Positions 57,442 through 64,000 of a DNA stretch of 64,000 nt are shown piece by piece (within the stretch, counting starts at the first letter, position 1; every line of letters starts with the position of its first letter). The translations under genes and the position numbers were made by a program. Below the pieces are notes generated by a model. The model had not been told where the DNA came from. It did not search any database and saw only the letters and a list, made by a program, of their open reading frames with translations. This stretch comes from an uncultured Phascolarctobacterium sp. (GTDB lineage Bacteria > Bacillota > Negativicutes > Acidaminococcales > Acidaminococcaceae): contig NZ_CAAGLX010000011.1 in assembly GCF_900770955.1 (NCBI RefSeq), forward strand, positions 248,001-312,000. The letters run 5' to 3'.

Positions 57442-58718
57442 TGGCTTATTTGCCCGTCATCATTGTCTTTGTCCTTTATTTTTCCAGTATTCCTATCGCT
57501 TATGCGCTGTTCGGTGCAACGATTTCCTACTTTACCTTCCTGGATGCAACTTCTCCTGCGCATTTGGTATTCCAACGTATTATTACCAGCACGCAGTCCT
57601 TCCCGCTGCTGGCAATTCCTTTCTTTATTATGGCAGGCTCCATCATGAACTATGCCGGCATCAGCGATAAGCTGATGAAATTTACCGACGTGCTCATGGG
57701 TCACATGACTGGCGGTCTGGCACAGGTTAACGTACTGCTCAGCCTGCTGATGGGCGGCGTTTCCGGCAGTGCTAACGCTGACGCTGCTATGCAAAGTAAG
57801 ATGCTGGTTCCGGAAATGGAAAAGCGTGGTTACGGCAGAGCCTTCAGTGCCGCTGTAACAGCTGCATCCTCCGCAAGTACGCCTGTTATTCCTCCCGGAA
57901 TTAACCTGATTATCTACGCGCTGATCGCCAGCGTATCTGTAACTAAAATGTTTATGGCAGGCTATGTGCCCGGTATCCTCATGGCAGTATCCATGATGAT
58001 TGTCGTTGCTATTGTTTCCAAGAAGCGTGGTTACAAGCCGTCTCGTGAAAAGGCTGCTACCTTTGGCGAAATCATGACTCAGCTCAAGGAATCTATCTGG
58101 GCGCTGCTCTTCCCGTTCGGCATCATTGCCGGCCTGCGCATGGGTATGTTCACTCCCTCTGAGGCAGGCGCTGTAGCTGTAGTTTATTGCATTATTGTAG
58201 GTGCTTTCATCTATAAAGAGCTGAAATGGGAATATGCCTGGCCGATTATGAAGGAAACTATTTACGGTACCAGCTCTGTTGTACTGATTATCGTAGCAGC
58301 TTCTTTCTTTGGCTATTATCTGAACTGGGAGCGTATTCCGCAGCATATCACCTCCGCAATGCTTGACTTTACCCGCAATCCGTATATGATGTTGATGCTG
58401 GTAAATATTCTGCTGCTGATTCTTGGTATGTTCCTTGAGGGCGGCGCTGCGCTGATTATCCTGGCACCGCTGCTGGTTCCTGTTGTAACCAAACTGGGTG
58501 TTGACCCGGTACACTTCGGTATTATCTGTATTGTTAACATTATGATAGGCGGTCTGACGCCACCGTTCGGCTCAATGATGTTTACAGTTTGTGCGATAAC
58601 GGAAACGCCGCTTGGCGAATTCTTCAAGGAGGTTTGGCCGTTTATCGTAGCACTGCTTGTAGCATTGCTTATCGTAACTTATGTGCCGGGGTTGGTAATG
58701 TTCCTGCCCAATCTGTAA
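57441..58718 (+). CDS. dctM: TRAP transporter large membrane subunit DctM
   Basis: A 425-residue transporter subunit with about 12 helices that couples solute uptake to sodium. Motifs: FPLLAIPFFIMAGSIMNYAGIS, SLLMGGVSGSANADAAMQSKMLVPEME, AAVTAASSASTPVIPPGINLIIYA and the late NIMIGGLTPPFGSMMF. It overlaps dctQ (TAATG). The region after the stop contains a 36-bp direct repeat. Confidence 0.96.
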   Translation: MAYLPVIIVFVLYFSSIPIAYALFGATISYFTFLDATSPAHLVFQRIITSTQSFPLLAIPFFIMAGSIMNYAGISDKLMKFTDVLMGHMTGGLAQVNVLLSLLMGGVSGSANADAAMQSKMLVPEMEKRGYGRAFSAAVTAASSASTPVIPPGINLIIYALIASVSVTKMFMAGYVPGILMAVSMMIVVAIVSKKRGYKPSREKAATFGEIMTQLKESIWALLFPFGIIAGLRMGMFTPSEAGAVAVVYCIIVGAFIYKELKWEYAWPIMKETIYGTSSVVLIIVAASFFGYYLNWERIPQHITSAMLDFTRNPYMMLMLVNILLLILGMFLEGGAALIILAPLLVPVVTKLGVDPVHFGIICIVNIMIGGLTPPFGSMMFTVCAITETPLGEFFKEVWPFIVALLVALLIVTYVPGLVMFLPNL

Positions 58719-58870
58719 GACGTGCGATAAGGCGCCGCATACTTCATCAGGATTCCTAGACGTACGAAAAGTACGCCGTCGTCATCCTTCTTCGTCTTCG
58801 TCACCTTCTCCCACGTCTTTGGTGAAGGTTTACGGACGTGCGATAAGGCGCCGCATACTTCATCAGGATT
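58719..58870. repeat. Pair of 36-bp exact direct repeats around a hairpin-rich spacer
   Basis: Positions 58719-58754 and 58835-58870 are identical; each begins GACGTGCGATAAGGCGCCGC. The 80-bp spacer has CGTAC-GAAAA-GTACG and ACCTTC/GAAGGT inverted repeats. Copy 1 starts at the first base after the dctM stop. There are only two copies and no target-site signs, so this is not a CRISPR or IS. Confidence 0.85.
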
Positions 58871-58901
58871 TCCAAACGTAAATAATAAAATATGTTTTTA
58901 T

Positions 58902-58936
58902 AAGGAGCTGCTACGGAAGTGGCAGCTCCTTATGTT
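58902..58936 (+). terminator. Terminator after the TRAP operon
   Basis: AAGGAGCTGC (58902-58911) pairs with GCAGCTCCTT (58922-58931), followed by ATGTTTTG. Its stem resembles the hairpin between dctP and dctQ. Confidence 0.75.
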
Positions 58937-58976
58937 TTGTGTTATACTAAAAATATCAAGGAAAGGTCGTGAAAGC

Positions 58977-60479
58977 ATGAAGAATAAATATATTATGGCG
59001 CTGGATTTGGGAACTACCAGCTGCCGCTGTATTTTGTTTGATCAGCAGGGAGAAATCCGCAGCGTAGCGCAAAAGGAGTTTACGCAGTATTATCCGCAGG
59101 CAGGCTGGGTGGAGCACGATGCCGAGGAAATATGGGCTACTCAGGTAGGCCTGATGTACGAGGCTATGAGCAAGCTGGATGTTACTCCGGCCGATATTGC
59201 CGGTATCGGTATTACTAACCAGCGCGAAACTACCGTAGTCTGGGACAAGAACACCGGTCGTCCTATCTGCAAGGCGATTGTCTGGCAGTGTCGTCGTACA
59301 GCAGAATACTGTGATCTGCTGAAAATCCGTGGCTATGCCAATATGTTCCGCGAAAAGACAGGTCTGGTTCTGGATGCTTATTTCTCCGGTACCAAGCTGC
59401 ACTGGATTCTGGAAAACGTACCTCATGCACGCGAGCAGGCGGAAGCAGGCCAGCTGCTGTTCGGCACTATTGATAGCTGGATTATCTGGAAGCTGACCGG
59501 TGGTAAGGTTCATGTTACAGATTATTCCAATGCTTCCCGTACGCTGATGTTTAATATTCATACCCTGCAGTGGGATGACGAAATACTGACTATTTTGGGT
59601 ATTCCACGTCAGATGCTGCCGGAGGTTAAGCCCTCCAGCTGTGTATACGGAACCACCGATGCCAAGCTGTTTGAGGCACAAATTCCTATCGCAGGCGCTG
59701 CAGGTGACCAGCAATGTGCACTTTTCGGACAGACCTGTTTTGCACCCGGCGAAGCCAAAAATACCTATGGCACGGGCGGCTTTATGCTGATGAACACTGG
59801 CGAAAAGCCCGTGGACAGCAAAAACGGACTTGTTACGACTATTGCCTGGGGTGTAAACGGTAAGGTGGAATATGCGCTTGAAGGTTCCATTTTCGTTGCC
59901 GGGGCTGCCATCCAATGGCTGCGTGATGAGCTGGGACTAATCCGCAATGCTGCCGAATCAGAGGCTATGGCGAAATCAGTGCCCGATTCCAACGGCTGTT
60001 ACATGGTTCCTGCCTTTGTAGGCCTTGGTGCGCCGCACTGGAATCAATACGCACGCGGTGCGATTGTAGGCCTTACGCGCGGTGTTAACCGTAATCACAT
60101 TGTGCGTGCAACGCTCGAAGCTATTGCTTATCAGGTGTACGACGTACTGAAGGCTATGGAAGAGGACAGCGGTATTAAGCTGAGCTCGCTGCAGGTTGAT
60201 GGCGGTGCCTGTGCCAACAGCTTCCTGATGCAGACGCAGGCGGACATCATCAATGTTAAGGTGGAACGCCCGAGCTGCATTGAAACAACGGCTATGGGCG
60301 CTGCTTATCTTGCAGGTCTGGCAGTAGGCTATTGGGATGACAAGGAAATGATTAAGGGCAATCACGTTATTGAGCAGACCTTTATGCCTGATATGGATGA
60401 AGAAACTCGTAATCATCTGCTGCGCGGCTGGCATAGGGCGGTGCGTGCGTCCTGCATTAAGCTGCATCCGGAGGATTAA
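58977..60479 (+). CDS. glpK: Glycerol kinase
   Basis: A 500-residue FGGY-family kinase that makes glycerol 3-phosphate. Start at 58977 with AAGGAAAGG upstream; a longer frame begins inside the terminator. Motifs: MALDLGTTSCRCILFDQ (phosphate 1), GITNQRETTVVWDKNTGRPICKAIVWQCRRT, the catalytic AspDAYFSGTKLHWIL region, GAAGDQQCALFGQ, GTGGFMLMNTG and the C-terminal LQVDGGACANSFLMQTQADI. A TATACT (58943-58948) precedes it without a clear -35. It follows TRAP and ugpQ genes, supporting a glycerol/glycerophosphodiester locus. Confidence 0.96.
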   Translation: MKNKYIMALDLGTTSCRCILFDQQGEIRSVAQKEFTQYYPQAGWVEHDAEEIWATQVGLMYEAMSKLDVTPADIAGIGITNQRETTVVWDKNTGRPICKAIVWQCRRTAEYCDLLKIRGYANMFREKTGLVLDAYFSGTKLHWILENVPHAREQAEAGQLLFGTIDSWIIWKLTGGKVHVTDYSNASRTLMFNIHTLQWDDEILTILGIPRQMLPEVKPSSCVYGTTDAKLFEAQIPIAGAAGDQQCALFGQTCFAPGEAKNTYGTGGFMLMNTGEKPVDSKNGLVTTIAWGVNGKVEYALEGSIFVAGAAIQWLRDELGLIRNAAESEAMAKSVPDSNGCYMVPAFVGLGAPHWNQYARGAIVGLTRGVNRNHIVRATLEAIAYQVYDVLKAMEEDSGIKLSSLQVDGGACANSFLMQTQADIINVKVERPSCIETTAMGAAYLAGLAVGYWDDKEMIKGNHVIEQTFMPDMDEETRNHLLRGWHRAVRASCIKLHPED

Positions 60480-60501
60480 ACTAAATATAAAAATACAGCA
60501 A

Positions 60502-60540
60502 AAAAGCCTTGCAGTTTGGACTTACTGCAAGGCTTTTCTG
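60502..60540. terminator. Terminator after glpK
   Basis: AAAAGCCTTGCAGT (60502-60515) pairs with ACTGCAAGGCTTTT (60524-60537). Symmetric enough to also stop the convergent binding-protein gene. Confidence 0.88.
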
Positions 60541-60668
60541 CTTTTTGATGAGTTGAGTGTTTGTTAGCCGGCTTTAGGAGTGCCGGCTGATAAGGAGTAT
60601 TATAAAAAGAGTATTGTAAGGGGTGTGATATATATAAGCTATTAGCTTTTAGCTGAGTTAGGGGTGTA

Positions 60669-61457
60669 TCAGGACTGTTTTTCGATATCGCCGAAGTAGA
60701 ATTTGATGAGTCTTTTGTATTCGCCGCTCTTTTTATAGTCGCTCAAAGCAACGTTAAACTTTTTAATCAGCTCTTCATTTCCTTTTTCAGCATAGACAAC
60801 AAGATCATCCTGGCGTTCGGAATGGCCTACAACCTGCAGGCAATTGTCGTCATCGGTATGAGTCATATAGTAAGCAGTGGTCAGGTTACCGCAGATAGCG
60901 TAGTCTGCTTCGCCGGTTTCTACTGCATGTAAAGCGCTGGCATTTTCCGGATATTCAACAATGATGCTGCCGGGGAAGGATTTTGCAACACGCTCAGAGG
61001 AAGAGCCTTTTTTGATGGCAACCTTACGGCCGTTCATGCTGTCGATGTCTGCTTTGAGGTTACTGCCTTTTTTGGCAACGATGGAGAAAGCTGCCTTTGC
61101 ATAGGAATCGCTTGCAGCATAATCAATGGAACGTGCCTTGGTTTTGCTGAAGTTGTTCATGGCAATATCATATTTCTTATGATTCAGACCGGGCAGAAGC
61201 TCGTCGAACGGGGTATTGATAAATTCAACCTTGTCATAGCCCATTTTTTTGGCCAGATCATTGATTAAATCGATATCAAAGCCGGTAAATTTATTTTGCT
61301 CCTTGAGATAAAGTTCAAAGGGCGGAGAAGCAGGTGATGTTGCCACACGCAACACCTTGTCGGCGGCAGGTGCTTGCGTTGCCTGTTTGTCGCTGCCGCA
61401 GCCGGCTGATAAAAGCAGGCACATCATGCTGACAAGAATAAATAACATCTTTTTCAT
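60669..61457 (-). CDS. Solitary amino-acid-type ABC substrate-binding lipoprotein
   Basis: A 262-residue extracellular binding protein of the SBP_bac_3 family (polar amino acids). The ATG at 61457 has GGAGGT 10 nt upstream; an upstream in-frame start at 61517 would precede it. The lipobox is LLSAG-C, and the binding core VLRVATSPASPPFELYLKEQNKFTGFDIDLINDLAKKMGYDKVEFI is typical, with the Asp of FDIDL for the ligand amino group. No permease or ATPase gene is next to it, so it must borrow a transporter or act as a receptor. Confidence 0.9.
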   Translation of the reverse strand: MKKMLFILVSMMCLLLSAGCGSDKQATQAPAADKVLRVATSPASPPFELYLKEQNKFTGFDIDLINDLAKKMGYDKVEFINTPFDELLPGLNHKKYDIAMNNFSKTKARSIDYAASDSYAKAAFSIVAKKGSNLKADIDSMNGRKVAIKKGSSSERVAKSFPGSIIVEYPENASALHAVETGEADYAICGNLTTAYYMTHTDDDNCLQVVGHSERQDDLVVYAEKGNEELIKKFNVALSDYKKSGEYKRLIKFYFGDIEKQS

Positions 61458-61528
61458 TAGCAGATACCTCCATGCATTTATTAATATGCTCAATAATACA
61501 TATGAGCAACCACTCATTAATTGCCTAA

Positions 61529-61569
61529 ATTATATACCCCCTTAAGATAGCTTGTCAAGAGGGTATATC
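61529..61569 (-). promoter_or_regulatory. Promoter of the binding-protein gene with flanking inverted repeat
   Basis: Minus-strand TTGACA (61553-61558) and TATAAT (61529-61534), 18-bp spacer. TATACCC (61533-61539) and GGGTATA (61561-61568) flank the -35 as an inverted repeat, a possible operator. Confidence 0.6.
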
Positions 61570-61618
61570 AAAAAAATATTATTAAAAATTATTGTGGATA
61601 TAATTAAGAAGCGTTTGT

Positions 61619-62563
61619 TTAATTATGCGGATTGTGCGGACGTAAATCCGGCGGCAGCATAGTGCAGGCTTCGTGGCTGTCCTCGCTCAAAGGGTTGACA
61701 TGCACCATGCAATGCTTTACCAGCGGAAAGTTTGCTTCAACAGCGGTGTGTACCATTTCTGCGATGTGATGTGCCTGCAGCAGGGTAAGGTTATCCTTGA
61801 CGCTGATTTCAATATCAACGTAGATACGGCTGCCGAAAAGACGGCTGTGCAGACTGTCGAGATGCTCTACACCGGGAACGCGGGAAACAAGCTCTTCCAT
61901 AGCGGTTGCTGTTTCCTCATCACAGCTGCGGTCAACCATTTTATCCATAGAATCCTTGAATACTTCGTAGGCGGCATATAAAATCATCACGCAGATTACC
62001 AGGCTGGCGATGGGGTCTAAAATAGGATAGCCCATGCGTGCGCCCAAAATACCGATGAAAGCACCGACGGAGCTCATTGCGTCACTGCGGTGATGCCATG
62101 CTTCTGCCATCAGGGCGCCGGAATTGATTTTTTGTGCAGCGTTGCGGGTGTACCAGAACATTGCTTCTTTAGCAACAATGGAAATAATTGCTGCCCACAG
62201 AGCAAGCTGGCCGGGAACCTCCAGCTCAGCAGGGTCACCTACGATTTTTTCGTAACCACTGTAGCCGATGAGAAGGGCGATAATCGTCAGGATTATTGCC
62301 AAAAGAACAGCTGCAATGCATTCAATACGCTCGTGGCCGTAAGGATGGTCCTCGTCCGACGCCTTGTTGGAAAATTTTACGCCGGCCATGACAATGAGGG
62401 TACCGAAAACATCGGACGCAGAGTGGATACCGTCGGAAACCATGGCAGCGGATTGGGCGACGAAACCGGCAATAAGCTTGCCCAATGATAAAAGCAGATT
62501 ACCGATAATACTGTTGATGGAAACAATCATAGCGATTCTTTCAGCATCGTTTTCAAATTTCAT
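61619..62563 (-). CDS. Cation diffusion facilitator metal exporter
   Basis: A 314-residue CDF protein with six membrane helices and a C-terminal ferredoxin-like domain (from about residue 215). The metal-site helices show AAMVSDGIHSASDVFGT (helix 2, D-x3-D pattern) and EAWHHRSDAMSSVGAFIG (helix 5, HHRSD), and the basic DEDHPYGHERIE loop is present. An upstream NiCo-type riboswitch suggests Co2+/Ni2+ export, although CDF members also move Zn2+, Fe2+ or Mn2+. AGGAGG precedes the ATG. Confidence 0.92.
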   Translation of the reverse strand: MKFENDAERIAMIVSINSIIGNLLLSLGKLIAGFVAQSAAMVSDGIHSASDVFGTLIVMAGVKFSNKASDEDHPYGHERIECIAAVLLAIILTIIALLIGYSGYEKIVGDPAELEVPGQLALWAAIISIVAKEAMFWYTRNAAQKINSGALMAEAWHHRSDAMSSVGAFIGILGARMGYPILDPIASLVICVMILYAAYEVFKDSMDKMVDRSCDEETATAMEELVSRVPGVEHLDSLHSRLFGSRIYVDIEISVKDNLTLLQAHHIAEMVHTAVEANFPLVKHCMVHVNPLSEDSHEACTMLPPDLRPHNPHN

Positions 62564-62615
62564 AAATAAAACCTCCTAAAGTGGTCTTTGCATTTGTGCA
62601 GGCCTTTTTACATAT

Positions 62616-62742
62616 AAAAAACGCCTGCGAGATAGTAGTTAACTGTCCCGCAGACGTTGCGTCAAGGTCTGCTGCCCAGAGGGCCCGGCTGCAAAAACCC
62701 GGAAGAGGTTTACCGCCTGATCAGTTTGTACTGTAGCTAAAT
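62616..62742 (-). promoter_or_regulatory. NiCo (czcD) riboswitch with intrinsic terminator
   Basis: Minus-strand signature segments: CTGATCAGGCGG, CCGGG...GCAGCCGGGCCC, CTGGGCAGC and GCGGGACAGTT, as in the cobalt/nickel-sensing czcD RNA. GCAGAC (plus 62667-62672) can pair with GTCTGC (plus 62650-62655) within the aptamer, or the same GTCTGCG segment can pair with CGCAGGCG (plus 62621-62629) to form a terminator ending in TTTTTT. The two folds exclude each other, so metal binding would switch the CDF gene on. Confidence 0.78.
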
Positions 62743-62911
62743 TGCAGTGCAAAGAGATTATCTGAATTATAAGCGGTTAGCAAAGGCTTTGTCAAGCAGT
62801 TTTTGTAAAATATTTTACAGTTTGCAGAGAAAAATTTCCTGCATAGAGATTAAGTGCTAACTATAGCAAGAGGATACCTATGGCTAATCGATAAAGGCCA
62901 TAAAGCAATTT
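62743..62911. other. Gap between the CDF leader and the M14 gene
   Basis: AT-rich. GTAAAATATTTTAC (about 62805-62818) is a perfect palindrome that might serve as a weak transcription end for the M14 gene; nothing else stands out. Confidence 0.35.
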
Positions 62912-63886
62912 TTACTCTTCGTCATCAAATTCCTTGATGGTGCCGTAGGCTACAAGAATAGTTCCCTTGGGAGATGCCAGTGCCGGGCAGACGTAAAGGA
63001 TTACGCCTGTCTGCTCTGCGTAATATGTTGTCAGCGTGTTGCCGAAAACGTCAGTAATGCGTCCCAAAACCTGGCCTTCCTCAACAAAATCGCCGCTATG
63101 AATATGGTGCAGCCAGCAGCCTGTTTCCAACGCTTCTAAATAAATAAGGTTTTCTACATCACGCGGAGAGTGATGGCGCGGCTTTACAGGCAGGGAGAAC
63201 ATTTTCAGCTTGCGCAGGATATTGCGGATATCATCCTTATAGGCTTCGATATCCTCGTGCAGGCAGAGACCGGCACCGCCGCGTTCAATAAGAATAGAAG
63301 GCAGTCCGGTGCTGGCGGCGTAGTTATAGGCACCGCCTGTTGCCAACGAGCGTACCATATATTCCATATCGAGTACGCGAGCTACAGAACGTGATTTCTT
63401 TTCTACTTCGGCAGTGGGCTGGCCGGGATAGTAAACGTAGGGATGCAGGCTTTCGTGGATATCACCGCTGTGCATGTCTACATAAAAATCAGCAATCGGG
63501 AAAAAGTTGTTGCTGATTAAATATGCAGTTTTATCGGCAAGCGTTCCTGTGGGATCGCCCGGGAAAACGCGGTTCAGGTTTTTGCCGTCTTCGGGCACAA
63601 TCATTTCGCGGCGTGCCCAGAAGCCCTGGATATTGACAGGGTGCATCATAATCAGGCAGCCTGTAACATGCTCGGGCTCAATATCGCGGCCCAGCTCCAT
63701 TGCTGCTGCAATACCGGGGTATTCGCCACCATGGATGCCTGCGGTAATAAGCAGTGTGGGGCCATCGTTTTCACCATTGATAATAGTCAGGGGGATTTTT
63801 ACATTGGTGTCCGGTACGGGCAGATACGTGCGTAGCTTAGTGCCGCGTTCGATAGTCAGTCCGCATACATTTAGTGTTTCAGACAT
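62912..63886 (-). CDS. M14/succinylglutamate desuccinylase-aspartoacylase family protein
   Basis: A 324-residue zinc-dependent deacylase-like protein. Zinc ligands are in GIHGGEYPGI (His, Glu, about residues 53-62) and FYVDMHSGD (His, about 140), with the substrate-binding PEDGKNLNRVFPGDP region (Asn-Arg, about 97-111) and the catalytic Glu in LIERGG (about 200). The last ~90 residues form a beta-domain as in aspartoacylases. Substrates in this family are N-acyl amino acids; the precise one is unknown. AAAGGAG precedes the ATG. No neighbours on the same strand are close enough to suggest a pathway; the last 114 bases of the window hold only AT-rich sequence. Confidence 0.88.
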   Translation of the reverse strand: MSETLNVCGLTIERGTKLRTYLPVPDTNVKIPLTIINGENDGPTLLITAGIHGGEYPGIAAAMELGRDIEPEHVTGCLIMMHPVNIQGFWARREMIVPEDGKNLNRVFPGDPTGTLADKTAYLISNNFFPIADFYVDMHSGDIHESLHPYVYYPGQPTAEVEKKSRSVARVLDMEYMVRSLATGGAYNYAASTGLPSILIERGGAGLCLHEDIEAYKDDIRNILRKLKMFSLPVKPRHHSPRDVENLIYLEALETGCWLHHIHSGDFVEEGQVLGRITDVFGNTLTTYYAEQTGVILYVCPALASPKGTILVAYGTIKEFDDEE

Positions 63887-64000
63887 GTGCTCACTCCTTT
63901 GATATATTTCTCATACTTTTTATAATAATTTTTCTATTAGCGGTAGCTAACTGAGGCCTAAAAAATTAAGCAATAGCGTATAAATTTTTCTTTTGCGAAG

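Noticed and set aside
58719..58870. CRISPR array
   Set aside because: Only two repeats, an 80-bp spacer, no cas genes, and inverted repeats in the spacer.

Overview
The window looks like the chromosome of a diderm Firmicute (class Negativicutes), most likely an Acidaminococcaceae member such as Phascolarctobacterium. This is inferred from gene content only: a full outer-membrane and lipid A gene run next to Firmicutes-style tig-clpP-clpX-lon-engB, strong AGGAGG ribosome sites, and a methylmalonyl-CoA mutase locus followed by a dicarboxylate carrier, as expected for succinate-to-propionate metabolism. No phage, IS element, CRISPR array or rRNA was seen.

1-24979 (+): outer-membrane biogenesis. 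The end of bamA is followed by an unknown exported protein, three OmpH/Skp-type proteins (two of them lipoproteins), then lpxD, an LpxL-like acyltransferase, lpxC, fabZ, lpxA, lpxI, lpxB, msbA, a waaA-lpxK fusion, kdsB, kdsA, kdsD, kdsC, a second LpxL-like acyltransferase, lptC, lptA, lptB, one LptF/G permease, a DUF3084 protein, a YqgF-like nuclease and a cyclodeaminase. Many junctions overlap by 1-11 nt, so most of the pathway from UDP-GlcNAc to Kdo-lipid A and its export is laid out collinearly.

25049-39994: two tRNA-Ser genes with their own promoters; a pyridoxal/HMP kinase; a divergent cysE-gltA-like pair; an M20 amidohydrolase with two small membrane proteins; two unknown small genes; tRNA-Gly; the protein quality-control run tig-clpP-clpX-lon-engB; and an AbrB-type membrane protein.

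39995-52527: the most unusual part. A promoter drives three tiny ORFs, two of which encode related 18-19 residue peptides. A class-I-like cobalamin riboswitch with a very long hairpin-rich leader precedes a cysteine-less MsrA-like protein, mutA, mutB and meaB. A second, compact cobalamin riboswitch with its own promoter and terminator has no gene behind it and points toward a LysR gene. Small basic proteins sharing a KVFPHxGExG motif precede an SLC13/DASS carrier. Two intergenic RNA-like elements, upstream of mutA and downstream of the carrier, share ordered sequence blocks. A truncated DUF234-type ATPase fragment closes the region.

52597-64000: azlCD exporter genes, a ugpQ-lacI operon divergent from a TRAP transporter (dctPQM) and followed by glpK, a solitary amino-acid-binding lipoprotein, a CDF metal exporter under a probable NiCo (czcD) riboswitch, and an M14-type deacylase.
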